Shown here: piece by piece, positions 8,454 to 18,075 of the stretch
Numbering within the stretch: the stretch's first letter is position 1
Layout: each line of letters begins with the position of its first letter
Source of the DNA: Photobacterium atrarenae
GTDB taxonomy: Bacteria; Pseudomonadota; Gammaproteobacteria; Enterobacterales; Vibrionaceae
NCBI RefSeq assembly: GCF_024380015.1
Contig: NZ_CP101508.1
Span: 2,480,902 to 2,544,901 of the forward strand
Direction: 5' to 3'
DNA length: 64,000 nucleotides
Made by a program: the position numbers and the translations under genes
Notes under the pieces: generated by a model
Told to the model about the DNA's origin: nothing
What the model saw: only the letters and a program-made list of their open reading frames with translations
Database searches by the model: none

Positions 8454-9343
8454 TGTCCCAAGGCCTTCAATTGAGTAATCTTCAAATGACGAGTTTTAAC
8501 CACACCTCTCCATCCCTGTTCCGTGTTGTGGCGAAGATCACCTGCGGCGCCGCGATGCTCATGGGTAGCCTGAGTTTCTTCTCTTTAGTTCCGCCAGCTT
8601 CTGCGACGCAGGGCACGACACAGCACCTATCAACCCCACAATCCGGGGTTCAAGTAAGTGTCGCGACTTCAATCACCAACCAACAACAACTGCAACTGCG
8701 CTATGCTCAGCCGGTCCGGGTGAGCCAGATCCTTGAAGACACCCGTCAGAATATTCACCGTATTACCGGAAAATCTGAAACAGGCCCAATCTACTGGCCC
8801 GGAGCATCTTTCTATTTGAACCAAACCCTACCAGATAAATCACGGGTTATTTCCCGGCTTCAAGCACTTTCACAGCAATGGCAAGGTGAGCAACAAGCGA
8901 CGGTTCTGGCGTTGATCGAACAATTGGAAAGTCAGGTGTTTCCCCCCCGAATTTTCTCTGCGGTTGATGTGGATCAAGTCCGGATCACACCATCGCTCAA
9001 TCCCCTAATATCTGAAAATATGTTGCTTGTGTTGCCGCCCCGTCCAACATCAGTTTTAGTTCTTGGGGCAGTCAGCTCTCCGCAACAACTGCCATGGCAA
9101 GAACGGACCGGCGCTCGTGAGTATTTAACACAGCTGAAACCCCTGGATAACGCAGAAAGCAGCAATGCCGTGGTGATCCAACCTGATGGCACGATTGAGC
9201 ACCATCCCATCGCATACTGGAATCATCAACACCGGGATATTGCGCCTGGCGCAACTCTCTATTTGGGTTTTCAATCTTTGCCTTCAGGATTTGAATCTCT
9301 CAATCAAGACATCATCAACTTGCTAAGACACCGGGCCCTCTAA
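8453..9343 (+). CDS. gfcC: Capsule biosynthesis GfcC/YjbG-like protein
   Basis: A periplasmic protein of the GfcC (DUF1017) family. The 296 residues begin with an export signal ending near PPASA; an internal ATG at codon 12 would give a more usual signal peptide length, but the one-base TAATG overlap with gfcB favours the first ATG. The C-terminal half (VLVLGAVSSPQQLPW, GATLYLGFQSLP) resembles the SLBB-like folds by which GfcC is compared to Wza domains. Both ends overlap neighbours by one base. A seven-C run lies at 8942-8948. Confidence 0.82.
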   Translation: MSQGLQLSNLQMTSFNHTSPSLFRVVAKITCGAAMLMGSLSFFSLVPPASATQGTTQHLSTPQSGVQVSVATSITNQQQLQLRYAQPVRVSQILEDTRQNIHRITGKSETGPIYWPGASFYLNQTLPDKSRVISRLQALSQQWQGEQQATVLALIEQLESQVFPPRIFSAVDVDQVRITPSLNPLISENMLLVLPPRPTSVLVLGAVSSPQQLPWQERTGAREYLTQLKPLDNAESSNAVVIQPDGTIEHHPIAYWNHQHRDIAPGATLYLGFQSLPSGFESLNQDIINLLRHRAL

Positions 9344-11529
9344 TGAAACAAGGTATTCTCTTTTCACTGTCTGCGGCGGCATTGACGACATTGCCCGCCG
9401 CATCACCCCTGGCAGATGAGTTCAGCGCTCCGGCGTTTACACCGTCACAAACCGACTTTGGCGGCGTCGGTCTGATCCAAATGCCTTCCGGCCGGATGGC
9501 TGCAGAAGGTGAGTTTACGGCCGGCGGTACATTCAATGATGAGTACCACCACTATACAGTGTCACTGCAACTCCTCCCCTGGCTGGAATCCACCATTCGC
9601 TACACCCTGGTTCAGGATCTGCTCTATAGTAATGACGAAAATTTCAGTGGCGATACCAAATACACCGACAAAGGCATTGACTTCAAGGTTCGACTACTGA
9701 AAGAGAGCTACTGGTTACCGGAAACATCCATCGGGGTGCGGGATTTCGGGGGGACCGGACTATTTGATGGTGAGTTTATCGCAGCCAGCAAACATATCGG
9801 ACCGCTTGACTTTACCCTCGGCATCGGTTGGGGCTATCTTGGTAACAGTGCCAACTTCCGGGGTGATAAAGCACTGGGCAATGACTGTGATCGGGGGACT
9901 GAATATAAAGGCAAAGGTGGGAGTGTCGATTTTGAGCGCTGGTTCAGTGGTTGTAGCGCCCTGTTCGGCGGTATTGAATATCAGAGCCCGTGGCAACCCC
10001 TGCGTTTGAAATTAGAGTATGACGGCAATGATTACACCAGTGACTTCCCGGTCACCCGGGGTGGCATCGACATGCCGCAAGACAGCAAGCTCAACTATGG
10101 CATGCTCTATCGCTTGAGCGACTGGGGAGATCTCCGCCTCAGTTATGAACGGGGCAATACCTGGACGGTCGGCTTCAACCTCAACACCAATTTTAATCAG
10201 ATGAAGGCAATCTGGCGCGATGAGCCGACGCCGGCCTATCAGCCCCGCCACACATCACCGGAGCAAGGGCTCTCGGCTAAAGAATGGGAGCAATTGGCGC
10301 AAGACTTACATACCATCGCCGGCTACCAGGATCCGACAGTTTACGCCTCCGAAGAGGCTATCACCGTAGTTGCCCCGCAAACCAAATACCGTAACCGTGA
10401 TGAGGCTCACCAACGCGCGGCAACCTTGCTTGCAAACCAGGCGCCCGAAGCAAAAGAATACCGGCTGGTTGAAACTGCCAACCACCAGGCAGTTACTGAA
10501 ACACGGATCGATCGTGAACAGTTTGCCAGGGTGGCACAGCATGAATATTTCAATGCCGACATCAGTGATGCCAGCAGCGTTGGCTCTCCTTCAACCCCAA
10601 ACGGAAAACTGATTGCTAAATCTGACAAGGCCTGGGATATCAGTGTCGCCCCGACCCTGCAGCAATCCTTCGGCGGCTCTGAAGATTTTTACCTGTTTAA
10701 TATTGGGGTCAATGCCGGTGCCAGTTACTGGTTCGGGGATCATGTCGAGCTTGGCGGCGGCCTCTACTTCAATATCTATGACAACTACGACCAGTTTCTG
10801 TATGAAGTCCCACCCGATGGCACCGACCTGAAACGGGTTCGGACGCTGGTGCGCCAGTACATCAATGACAATCCGGTACGCGTCAACAACCTTCAGCTCA
10901 CCTGGATGGATCGCCTGGGGGATAACTGGTACAGCCAGGCGTATGCCGGTTACCTGGAGATGATGTTCGGCGGCGTTGGCGGTGAAATTCTCTATCGTCC
11001 GTTTGGCAGCAACTGGGCCGTAGGCCTGGATGCCAACTATGTGATCCAGCGCGATCCGGACTCGCAGCTGGGCTTTTTCACGGAAGAAGTTCAGTTTGAT
11101 CCTATCACCAACCGAAATTACCGGGTTCAAACCGGTGCTGTGACCGGCCATGCCACGGTGTATTATCAGCCGCAGTGGGAATGGCTGCCGAATACCCTGT
11201 TCAAAGTCAGTGCCGGCCAGTACCTGACAGAAGATAAAGGGATCACCATCGACTTTTCTAAGCAGTTTGACAGCGGCGTCATTGTCGGTGCCTTTGCGGC
11301 AAAAACAAACCTGTCGGCAGAAGAGTTCGGCGAAGGGAGCTATAACAAGGGCTTCTATATCTCAATTCCGTTTGACGTGATGACCGTGAAGCCAAGCACC
11401 AACCGCGCCACGATTTCCTGGTTACCGCTGAGCCGGGATGGGGGTCAGATGCTGAACCGCAAATACCAGCTGTTTAGTGTGACAGATGCCCGCTCCCCCT
11501 GGTATGGGCGAAAGCCGATGAACAAATAA
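9343..11529 (+). CDS. gfcD: YjbH/GfcD family outer-membrane beta-barrel protein
   Basis: A 728-residue exported protein with signal peptide (cleavage near ASPLA), an N-terminal segment FGGVGLIQMPSGRMA typical of YjbH (DUF940), and many alternating aromatic strands (for example DLRLSYERGNTWTVGFN) suggesting one or two outer-membrane barrels. E. coli YjbH and GfcD are about the same size. It closes the gfcABCD unit and is followed by a strong terminator. It is thought to help move or anchor an exopolysaccharide at the outer membrane; the exact role is unknown. Confidence 0.88.
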   Translation: MKQGILFSLSAAALTTLPAASPLADEFSAPAFTPSQTDFGGVGLIQMPSGRMAAEGEFTAGGTFNDEYHHYTVSLQLLPWLESTIRYTLVQDLLYSNDENFSGDTKYTDKGIDFKVRLLKESYWLPETSIGVRDFGGTGLFDGEFIAASKHIGPLDFTLGIGWGYLGNSANFRGDKALGNDCDRGTEYKGKGGSVDFERWFSGCSALFGGIEYQSPWQPLRLKLEYDGNDYTSDFPVTRGGIDMPQDSKLNYGMLYRLSDWGDLRLSYERGNTWTVGFNLNTNFNQMKAIWRDEPTPAYQPRHTSPEQGLSAKEWEQLAQDLHTIAGYQDPTVYASEEAITVVAPQTKYRNRDEAHQRAATLLANQAPEAKEYRLVETANHQAVTETRIDREQFARVAQHEYFNADISDASSVGSPSTPNGKLIAKSDKAWDISVAPTLQQSFGGSEDFYLFNIGVNAGASYWFGDHVELGGGLYFNIYDNYDQFLYEVPPDGTDLKRVRTLVRQYINDNPVRVNNLQLTWMDRLGDNWYSQAYAGYLEMMFGGVGGEILYRPFGSNWAVGLDANYVIQRDPDSQLGFFTEEVQFDPITNRNYRVQTGAVTGHATVYYQPQWEWLPNTLFKVSAGQYLTEDKGITIDFSKQFDSGVIVGAFAAKTNLSAEEFGEGSYNKGFYISIPFDVMTVKPSTNRATISWLPLSRDGGQMLNRKYQLFSVTDARSPWYGRKPMNK

Positions 11530-11554
11530 TTATCTTTTTCAATGAGCTGAAATC

Positions 11555-11588
11555 AAAAGCGAGGTATATAAATACCTCGCTTTTATTT
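11555..11588. terminator. Bidirectional intrinsic terminator after gfcD
   Basis: AAAAGCGAGGTAT (11555-11567) pairs with ATACCTCGCTTTT (11572-11584), a 13-bp stem with a four-base loop, flanked by A-run and T-run, so it can work in both directions. It ends gfcABCD. Confidence 0.88.
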
Positions 11589-11751
11589 ATAATTCTATTA
11601 TTAGCGTGATCTTGAGCGAGAAATATCTGTCTATTCCTGCGAAGCATTCAATTTAAGCTAAAATAGTGATTATAAAAACACAACAAATCGTCAAACATAT
11701 GGCGAACAAAATGTCACTTTTTTGACTTGATTGTAAAAGAGGTAACTGGGC

Positions 11752-11967
11752 ATGTTTAGGTTGTACGCTCATTTTTCAGTGAATCACCCGCTGCTCCACA
11801 AATTTAACATATTAATTACAATGACAATTTTTATTTTAAGTTGCTATCAGCTGCTTGAAAACAATAACCTTGAATACGCAATTGGTTTTATTTTTGTCGC
11901 CATTCCGACCTTAATTTTTGCCCGATCTTCAGATTATAAGCGTAAGTATTTGAGTACAAATAATTAG
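11752..11967 (+). CDS. Small two-helix membrane protein, unknown function
   Basis: Seventy-one residues with two hydrophobic segments (about 19-34 and 42-56) joined by QLLENNNLEY, and a basic tail (DYKRKYLSTNN). The ATG is preceded by GAGGTAAC at a workable distance. The gene stands alone between two strong terminators, so it should have its own promoter; TTCAAT-18-TATAAA at 11647-11676 is a weak candidate. I do not recognise a family. The isolated, terminator-flanked unit with a good ribosome site makes it more likely real than a chance frame. Confidence 0.6.
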   Translation: MFRLYAHFSVNHPLLHKFNILITMTIFILSCYQLLENNNLEYAIGFIFVAIPTLIFARSSDYKRKYLSTNN

Positions 11968-11979
11968 CATTCATTAATA

Positions 11980-12006
11980 AAAAAGTGCTATCAATTAGCA
12001 CTTTTT
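11980..12006. terminator. Bidirectional terminator between the small membrane gene and yfcL
   Basis: AAAAAGTGCTA and TAGCACTTTTT pair across a five-base loop (TCAAT). A-run on one side and T-run on the other serve both the rightward small gene and the leftward mlaA-epmC-yfcL unit. Confidence 0.85.
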
Positions 12007-12043
12007 CATTAAGCTTATTCAACTGATTCTGTGATCACACAAG

Positions 12044-12316
12044 CTATGCAGTCGCCGACTGCTGCAGTTGAAGCCACATTTCTTTAACGATCACCTGATC
12101 CGCTGGTGCTAGTTCTGATTGTGCATCAGAGAGACTTTGTTCAACCAGGGTATTCATCTGCGCCACATCAGTGATGCCTTCGAGTTCGCAATTTGCAGCT
12201 GAAAGCGAAATATGACCTCGCAGGTACCCGCCAGCAAACAGCTCATCATCCGATGCGGTTTCTACCGTCTGATCAATCAACGTCAGTAGTTTCTCTTCGT
12301 ATTGCTGGATCATCAT
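12044..12316 (-). CDS. yfcL: YfcL family protein
   Basis: A small acidic protein; the core TASDDELFAGGYLRGHISL matches the YfcL family, whose function is not known. In E. coli yfcL is also next to epmC (yfcM), and that pairing is kept here. The frame opens with a TTG at 12335-12337 that has no ribosome site. The tandem ATGs at 12311-12316 follow GAAGAG at good spacing and give the family N-terminus (MIQQYEEKLLTLID), so this start (90 residues) is chosen. Confidence 0.85.
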   Translation of the reverse strand: MMIQQYEEKLLTLIDQTVETASDDELFAGGYLRGHISLSAANCELEGITDVAQMNTLVEQSLSDAQSELAPADQVIVKEMWLQLQQSATA

Positions 12317-12373
12317 GTTCAGTAACTCTTCATTCAAAGGAATTTTGGACCCGGAGATTGTATGCGGCTGACG

Positions 12374-12916
12374 CTACAGCGCAAGTACCGGCTCAGGAAA
12401 ATCTGCCGGGCGCAGCGAATCAATCTGGTAGTGTTCACGGAGTGCCTCCGATAAAATCTTCGCCCGCTCAGGTATCCCCTGTTCGAGATAGCGCAACACC
12501 TGCTCGCGCACTTTTCGCGTAAAGCCAATTCGATCCGGCTCACAGCTGCCGCTTAAATTATCACAGCTGACCTGAAAACGAAATCCACAGCTGGCTGACA
12601 AAATCCACTCCACGGCCTGCGGTTTGATTTCGACTTTTTCAAACTCAGCCTGCTTTTCTGCCGTCCGGCCATCCGGCTCATACCAATACCCGTAGTCTTC
12701 CAACAACCGGCGTTCGGAACCGGCAATACACCAATGCGCAATTTCGTGCATGGCCGAGGCAAAATAACCGTGGGCGAAAATAATCCGGTGATGCGGATGT
12801 GCCTCATCCGCTGGCAGATAAATCGGTTCATCGGTACCGCGAACCAGTTCGGTATTGTAACTTTCTAAAAAAGTTTGATTGAAAATAGAAATCAAATCGA
12901 TGCAGTTGTGTGGCAT
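12374..12916 (-). CDS. epmC: Elongation factor P hydroxylase EpmC
   Basis: Hydroxylates the beta-lysylated lysine of EF-P, the last step after EpmB and EpmA. The 180 residues follow the YfcM family: DEPIYLPAD near 29-37, RIIFAHGYFASAMHEIAHWCIAG with an HExxH-type metal motif (H57, E58, H61), DYGYWYEPDGR, and SCDNLSGSCEPDRIGF. It starts three bases after the mlaA stop codon, so the two are co-transcribed. epmA and epmB are not in the window. Confidence 0.95.
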   Translation of the reverse strand: MPHNCIDLISIFNQTFLESYNTELVRGTDEPIYLPADEAHPHHRIIFAHGYFASAMHEIAHWCIAGSERRLLEDYGYWYEPDGRTAEKQAEFEKVEIKPQAVEWILSASCGFRFQVSCDNLSGSCEPDRIGFTRKVREQVLRYLEQGIPERAKILSEALREHYQIDSLRPADFPEPVLAL

Positions 12917-12919
12917 GAC

Positions 12920-13735
12920 TTAAAACTCATTAATCTCATCCAGGAAGTCGTCCAGGTACTCTTCATCCTGTGGCTCTTCCAACTCCAACTCGCCACCGCT
13001 CGCGCGGAAGTTACGGTTCTGGATATAGGCATCACGGGTGAAGAGGTACGGATCCGGTGAATCTTTCAGCATCGCTTCCTGAGAGACCAGTGCTGCGCGA
13101 TCTTCCATTCCTTCGAAGGCCCATTTACCCAGGCTTTGCCAGAAAGTCAGTAAACTCAGCGGGAAGTACAAGCCATCGACATAATCGCCGGTCCCTTCAC
13201 GCAGAGTGGTCGGGCCATAGAAAGGCACCATGAAATACTGACCGTTCGGCACGCCGTGATAACCCATCGCATCGCCAAAGCCAGGCTCGGCGGGTTTACG
13301 AATATCGGCGGCCGAGGCAATATCGATCAGGCCACCAATCCCGAACACGGTATTGATCCAGAACCGGTTGAAGTGAGTGACCGCTTGCTCGCCATCGAGC
13401 ATGATGATGCTGTTGACCATGTTGGCCGGCTCATCCAGGTTAGAAAGAAAGTTGCGAATGCCTGTTCGTAACGGTGAAGGGACATAGTCAACGTAAGCCA
13501 GCGACACCGGACGCGCGATATATGGGTCAAGGTAGTTATAATTCAAATCCCACATCGTGCGGTTAAAACCTTCAAAGGGATCATACGTCCCTTCGACGTT
13601 ATAAGCCGGGCCTGCTTCAGCCAACTCCGCATTGGTTTCTGCATCCACCGTGCTTACGGTGTCATCGTTGGGTGTCTCAGCACATCCTGTGAGCAACAAT
13701 GCGAATAAAAAAGTGAGTAATGTTATTTTTTTCAA
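12920..13735 (-). CDS. mlaA: Outer-membrane lipid asymmetry lipoprotein MlaA (VacJ)
   Basis: Removes misplaced phospholipid from the outer leaflet of the outer membrane and passes it to MlaC. The product has a lipobox LTGC (C18) and the family core DPFEGFNRTMWDLNYNYLD, then FINTVFG-like NRFWINTVFGIGGLIDIA and GYHGVPNGQYFMVPFYGPTTLREGTG. The initiation codon is TTG (13733-13735) with AGGG seven bases before; no ATG or GTG fits the signal peptide. The C-terminus is an acidic tail (ELEEPQDEEYLDDFLDE). The other mla genes are not in the window. Confidence 0.95.
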   Translation of the reverse strand: MKKITLLTFLFALLLTGCAETPNDDTVSTVDAETNAELAEAGPAYNVEGTYDPFEGFNRTMWDLNYNYLDPYIARPVSLAYVDYVPSPLRTGIRNFLSNLDEPANMVNSIIMLDGEQAVTHFNRFWINTVFGIGGLIDIASAADIRKPAEPGFGDAMGYHGVPNGQYFMVPFYGPTTLREGTGDYVDGLYFPLSLLTFWQSLGKWAFEGMEDRAALVSQEAMLKDSPDPYLFTRDAYIQNRNFRASGGELELEEPQDEEYLDDFLDEINEF

Positions 13736-13752
13736 TGAGATACCCTATGAAA

Positions 13753-13788
13753 CAAAAAAGCAGACCGGACAATGATATCCAGCCTGCT
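13753..13788 (-). terminator. Intrinsic terminator of the ccm operon
   Basis: On the minus strand AGCAGGCTGGA pairs with TCCGGTCTGCT (11 bp, two G-U pairs) across an eight-base loop and is followed by TTTTTTG. It lies just beyond the ccmI stop codon and ahead of mlaA. Confidence 0.82.
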
Positions 13789-13809
13789 CGAATTGTGCCA
13801 GTGTTGTGA

Positions 13810-15033
13810 TCAGTATTGTTTATTGATCAGGACATTGGTTGAACCGCCCAGAGGGATCACGTCACTCTGACCATACCAGTCACCCTGTTTGGTCATCACA
13901 TTGCCGTCGGTATCAATCCGTGCTTTCACGATCATGCTCGGCAGCGAAGACATCTGCCGCTCCGGGATCATACTGTCCCCATCGGTCAGAGTCAGAGAGA
14001 TCGGGAACTGGGACAGTGGGATCCGCCGCGCCGCAACCGGCATCGGGGCACCGTCTGCTGAATGAACCGACACAATTACCACGCCCTCAGTCGGCAGATT
14101 CACCGTCGGATCCAGCTCAATCTTCACCGCCACAGAGGCATCGCTATTAGCTGCATTGTTTGCGGCCTGAAGCTGTGCCTGTGCCCGCTCAATACTGCGC
14201 GTCAACATTTGCGCACGCGAGTCCTGGTCACCAATCAGGTTTTTCATCATGGTCCAGTAAGACACCGCCTGCTCATAGTCTGCGCGTTCGTATGCATCAA
14301 AAGCCAGTAGCGACATCGCACGCAAGTTGGTGTGATCTTGCTTGACCACAGCTTTCAACAAGCGGCGAGCTTGCTCGCTCTGTGCCGGATCGCCAATCAT
14401 CATCAGCGTCTGAGCATAGCTGAGCTGAACTTCCGGGTTATTCGGATCCAGCGCATAGGCGCGCTTCATCGCCCCCTGCGCCGTATCAGCATCGCGATTG
14501 GCCATCCCAATACGACCCAACAACAACCACCCCGTGGCATCATCCGGCGTTTCATGTAAACGGGTACGCAAGCCCAGCGTCATCGCATCCATTTCCTGAT
14601 CGGTCAGTGGCTCGCCCTGATTGCCCTGCATCAGGCGCTTTGACAGCTCCGGAAGCTGCTGCACCGTCTGTTGCCAGCTGTCGACTTTATCGATGCTGCC
14701 GACGCTCAGGTAAGCACCATAACTGACCCCAACCAGGATCAGAAGTCCCGGGATCAAAATCGCCGGACTGCTCTTAGCTGTGCGCTGATCCGAGTTCGCC
14801 GGAACATCATCAAGCAGTGATTGCTGCAACTCAGACACCAGCTCTTCACGATTGGAGACCAGGCCCTCGCTGGCTTCAGATTCAAGCTCGCCGACCCGGT
14901 CTTTAAAAAATGCCTTGTTTAACTCATCACGGCTGGCGGTATCATCCTGTGCCTTACCGAAAAAGACCGGCGCGACAAAAATCAGGGCCGCCAGTAAAAC
15001 CAAAGCGACGGTTACTAGCCAAAACAACGTCAT
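13810..15033 (-). CDS. ccmI: Cytochrome c maturation protein CcmI
   Basis: Chaperone that holds apocytochrome c for haem ligation by CcmFH. The 407 residues have an N-terminal TM helix (about 4-24), a cytoplasmic loop (FFKDRVGELESEASEGLVS), a second TM helix (about 91-110, SSPAILIPGLLILVGVSYGAYL region), TPR repeats (WLLLGRIGMANRDADTAQGAMKRAY onward) and a C-terminal periplasmic domain with SVHSADGAPMPVAARR. Its ATG overlaps the ccmH stop codon (ATGA). It is last in ccmCDEFGHI and is followed by the terminator. Confidence 0.92.
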   Translation of the reverse strand: MTLFWLVTVALVLLAALIFVAPVFFGKAQDDTASRDELNKAFFKDRVGELESEASEGLVSNREELVSELQQSLLDDVPANSDQRTAKSSPAILIPGLLILVGVSYGAYLSVGSIDKVDSWQQTVQQLPELSKRLMQGNQGEPLTDQEMDAMTLGLRTRLHETPDDATGWLLLGRIGMANRDADTAQGAMKRAYALDPNNPEVQLSYAQTLMMIGDPAQSEQARRLLKAVVKQDHTNLRAMSLLAFDAYERADYEQAVSYWTMMKNLIGDQDSRAQMLTRSIERAQAQLQAANNAANSDASVAVKIELDPTVNLPTEGVVIVSVHSADGAPMPVAARRIPLSQFPISLTLTDGDSMIPERQMSSLPSMIVKARIDTDGNVMTKQGDWYGQSDVIPLGGSTNVLINKQY

Positions 15034-15539
15034 TTCTTCACCTTCCCGTCGTGATTTGGTTTTAAGGGTTCCATTTCATTCAGCAACGACTTCAGTCGCT
15101 CTGCTTCTGCAGCATCCATGGTCGCTGATGATTTGGCCGCGCTGCTTTTACGCGAGCGCACCACCAGCACAGTAAAGCCAATGACAATAAACAACAAAGG
15201 CCCCAGCCACAGAATGATCGTCGAAAGCATCAACGGGGGATCATAAGTGACAAAGTTACCGTAGCGGGCAATCATATAGTCCACCACGTCCTGCTTGCTT
15301 TTGCCCTCACTGAGCATCTCAAATGCTTTCTGGCGCATATCTTTGGCCAGCTCAGCGTTGGAATCTGCAATGCTGTTGTTCTGACACTTAGGACAGCGCA
15401 ACGTTGCGGTCAGCTCATGGAAGTCATCTTCCTGTGCAGCGCTCTCAAACTCATAAACATCAATGGCTGCGGACGTCGGCAAAGCCGCCCCAAGCACGAG
15501 ACTCAGTCCAAACAGCAACGCTGCGAATTGCTTCATCAT
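15030..15539 (-). CDS. ccmH: Cytochrome c maturation thiol protein CcmH
   Basis: Membrane-anchored periplasmic thiol oxidoreductase that works with CcmG to keep apocytochrome CxxCH cysteines reduced and acts in the haem lyase complex. Signal peptide (MMKQFAALLFGLSLVLGAAL), then LRCPKCQNNSIADSNA with C49 and C52, and a TM helix at about 108-127. It is the short CcmH form because the TPR part is the separate ccmI. Overlaps with ccmG and ccmI are four bases each. Confidence 0.94.
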   Translation of the reverse strand: MMKQFAALLFGLSLVLGAALPTSAAIDVYEFESAAQEDDFHELTATLRCPKCQNNSIADSNAELAKDMRQKAFEMLSEGKSKQDVVDYMIARYGNFVTYDPPLMLSTIILWLGPLLFIVIGFTVLVVRSRKSSAAKSSATMDAAEAERLKSLLNEMEPLKPNHDGKVKK

Positions 15540-16090
15540 CCTTTGGCCTCCTCCAGTAATTCCTGGTACATCGGCCCCAGCGTGTCAGTCCAGTTACGGT
15601 CATTGACATCTCCGACATGGCGATAGCGGATGATCCCGTTGGCATCAATCAGAAACGTCTCCGGCGCACCATAGACGCCCAAATCCATCCCCAGCATACC
15701 GTTACCATCGAACAGGCTATGAATATACGGGTTGCCCAGATCATTAAGCCAACGCACCGCTTTCAGCCGCTCATCTTTATAATTCAGGCCGATGATTTTC
15801 ACGCCCTGAGCCGCCAGCTCATTGAGATAGGTGTGCTCGGCATAACAGGTCGGGCACCAGGTCGCCCAGACATTGAGCAGCAACGGCTCCCCTTTAAAAA
15901 TATCCTGCTCATACAGTTTTCCGGCTTCCACCAGATCCTCGAGCTTAAAGGAGGGCACCGGCTTACCGACCAACACAGATTCCAGCTTGGTCGGATCATC
16001 ACCCTCGGCATTGCGAGTCAGCTGGATCATCAGTACCACGGCCAGGGCCAGAAACGCGACCAATGGAATAAATAACAATTTCTTATTCAT
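15536..16090 (-). CDS. ccmG: Thiol:disulfide interchange protein CcmG/DsbE
   Basis: Membrane-tethered periplasmic thioredoxin that reduces CcmH or apocytochrome c, fed by DsbD. N-terminal anchor (about 4-23), then a thioredoxin fold with active site WATWCPTC (C79, C82) and the cis-proline segment GAPETFLID. The 184-residue length is normal. ATG overlaps the ccmF stop by one base. Confidence 0.95.
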   Translation of the reverse strand: MNKKLLFIPLVAFLALAVVLMIQLTRNAEGDDPTKLESVLVGKPVPSFKLEDLVEAGKLYEQDIFKGEPLLLNVWATWCPTCYAEHTYLNELAAQGVKIIGLNYKDERLKAVRWLNDLGNPYIHSLFDGNGMLGMDLGVYGAPETFLIDANGIIRYRHVGDVNDRNWTDTLGPMYQELLEEAKG

Positions 16091-18075
16091 CAGTGAACCT
16101 CAGCTTCTCGGGTCATCTTCGCTTGTTGCGCTGCTTTGGCCGTTTTGCGGAAGCGATAGCGCTTGTCGCTGATCGCCAGAGCCCCGCCCAGTGCCATCAG
16201 GGTTGCACCAAACCAGATCCAGTTCACGAACGGCTTATAATAAATGCGGATCGCCCAGGCATCATCGGTCAGCCTTTCTCCCAGCGCAACATAGAGATCG
16301 CGGGTCACACCGCTATCAATCGCCGCTTCGGTCATCATTGAGCCAGCCACGCTGTAGAAGCGTTTCTCAGCATGCAGCACCGTCACCATTTTGCCTTCGC
16401 GACGTATACTGATATCAGCAATGTAGCCGTCGTAGTTCGGACCATCGGCATCGCGCAAGCCATCAAAATGAAACTCATAGTTCTGAAGTGTCACCGTCTC
16501 GCCGGGTGCCAGGCGAACATCTCGTTCGATATCGTAGTTCGACACCAAGGTGATCCCAATCACCGAGATCGCCAAGCCGATATGGCCCAGCACCATGGCC
16601 CAGTGGCTGCGGCCGAGTTTGCCCAGCCCGGCCATCAGCGTGTGACGATGGGTCGCACGCTCATAGAGTTCGAAGCCGTGCATAATGATGATCCAGATGG
16701 CCATCACCATCCCCAGCACGGCCATCGGCTCAAGATGATCCGTCAAACCTACAATCAGCGCGAAGGATAAAGGCACCGTGATCACCGCAGAGATGATCAT
16801 CTGCTTACTCAGGTTCGCCATCTTGTCACGCTTCCAGCGCACCAGCGGACCGATGCCGAGGAAGAAAGCAAACGGGATCATCAGCCAGGTGAACAGGGTA
16901 TTGAAGAACGGCACCCCGATAGAGACCGAGCCCAGGCCAATTTGTTTATGCACCAACGGTAGCAAGGTGCCGATCAGCACCACCAGCAAGCCGGCGACCA
17001 GCAGCAGGTTATTGGCCAACAACAGGTTTTCCCGCGACAGCAGGCTGTAGTTACCTTGAGAGCGGATCTGGCCGCCCCGCAGGGCATAGAGTAGCAAGGA
17101 GCCACCAATCACCACGATCAAAAAGCCCAGAATGAACATCCCCCGCGCCGGATCGGATGCAAATGCGTGAACCGACACCAGCACCCCGGAACGAACCAGG
17201 AAAGTACCCAGCAAACTCAGGGAGAAGGCAGAAATCGCCAGCAGGACGGTCCAGGCTTTAAAGGTACCGCGTTTTTCAGTCACGGCCAGCGAGTGCATCA
17301 GCGCGGTCCCGGCCAGCCATGGCATAAAGGAGGCGTTTTCCACCGGATCCCAGAACCACCAGCCGCCCCAGCCAAGCTCATAGTAAGCCCACCATGAACC
17401 CAGTGCGATCCCCAGCGTCAGGAACGACCAGGCCGCAATCGTCCACGGACGCGACCAACGTGCCCAGGCGGTATCGAGACGTCCCGTCATCAGCGACGCA
17501 ATCGCAAAGGCGAAGGCAACCGAGAACCCGACATACCCCATATACAGCATCGGCGGGTGAATAATCAGGCCCGGATCCTGCAACAGCGGGTTCAAGTCGC
17601 GCCCTTCTACCGGGAAGTACGGCAGGGTACGCAGGAACGGATTCGAGGTCAGAATGATAAACAACAAAAAGCCGACCGAAATCATCCCCATTACGGCCAG
17701 TACGCGGGAGACCGACTCTTGCGGCATGCCACGGCTGAACATCGCTACCGCTGCTGCCCAGGCTGCCTGGATCAATACCCACAGCAGCAAGGAGCCTTCA
17801 TGGGCCCCCCAAACCGCAGTGATCCGATAGTACCAGGGTAAAATACTGGTCGAGTTGCTGGCGACGTAACCGACGGTAAAGTCATTGCTGTAGAAGGCGT
17901 AACACAGGATCACGAACGACAACAGCAACATACCGAAGATCCCATAGGTCAGCGGCCGCGCCATCCGCATTAAGGTTGAGTTACCGGTAGATGCACCGTA
18001 TAAGGGGTAGATACTGACCAAGAGCGACAGCCCCAGGGCAATAATCAGGCTGAAATGCCCTAATTCTGCAATCAT
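16090..18075 (-). CDS. ccmF: Haem lyase subunit CcmF
   Basis: Large integral membrane protein that attaches haem from CcmE to apocytochrome c. The 661 residues are mostly TM helices with the WWD motif [20 protein letters not shown] at about 232-251, and conserved histidine-containing loops before and after it. Family length. It overlaps ccmE by four bases. Confidence 0.96.
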   Translation of the reverse strand: MIAELGHFSLIIALGLSLLVSIYPLYGASTGNSTLMRMARPLTYGIFGMLLLSFVILCYAFYSNDFTVGYVASNSTSILPWYYRITAVWGAHEGSLLLWVLIQAAWAAAVAMFSRGMPQESVSRVLAVMGMISVGFLLFIILTSNPFLRTLPYFPVEGRDLNPLLQDPGLIIHPPMLYMGYVGFSVAFAFAIASLMTGRLDTAWARWSRPWTIAAWSFLTLGIALGSWWAYYELGWGGWWFWDPVENASFMPWLAGTALMHSLAVTEKRGTFKAWTVLLAISAFSLSLLGTFLVRSGVLVSVHAFASDPARGMFILGFLIVVIGGSLLLYALRGGQIRSQGNYSLLSRENLLLANNLLLVAGLLVVLIGTLLPLVHKQIGLGSVSIGVPFFNTLFTWLMIPFAFFLGIGPLVRWKRDKMANLSKQMIISAVITVPLSFALIVGLTDHLEPMAVLGMVMAIWIIIMHGFELYERATHRHTLMAGLGKLGRSHWAMVLGHIGLAISVIGITLVSNYDIERDVRLAPGETVTLQNYEFHFDGLRDADGPNYDGYIADISIRREGKMVTVLHAEKRFYSVAGSMMTEAAIDSGVTRDLYVALGERLTDDAWAIRIYYKPFVNWIWFGATLMALGGALAISDKRYRFRKTAKAAQQAKMTREAEVH

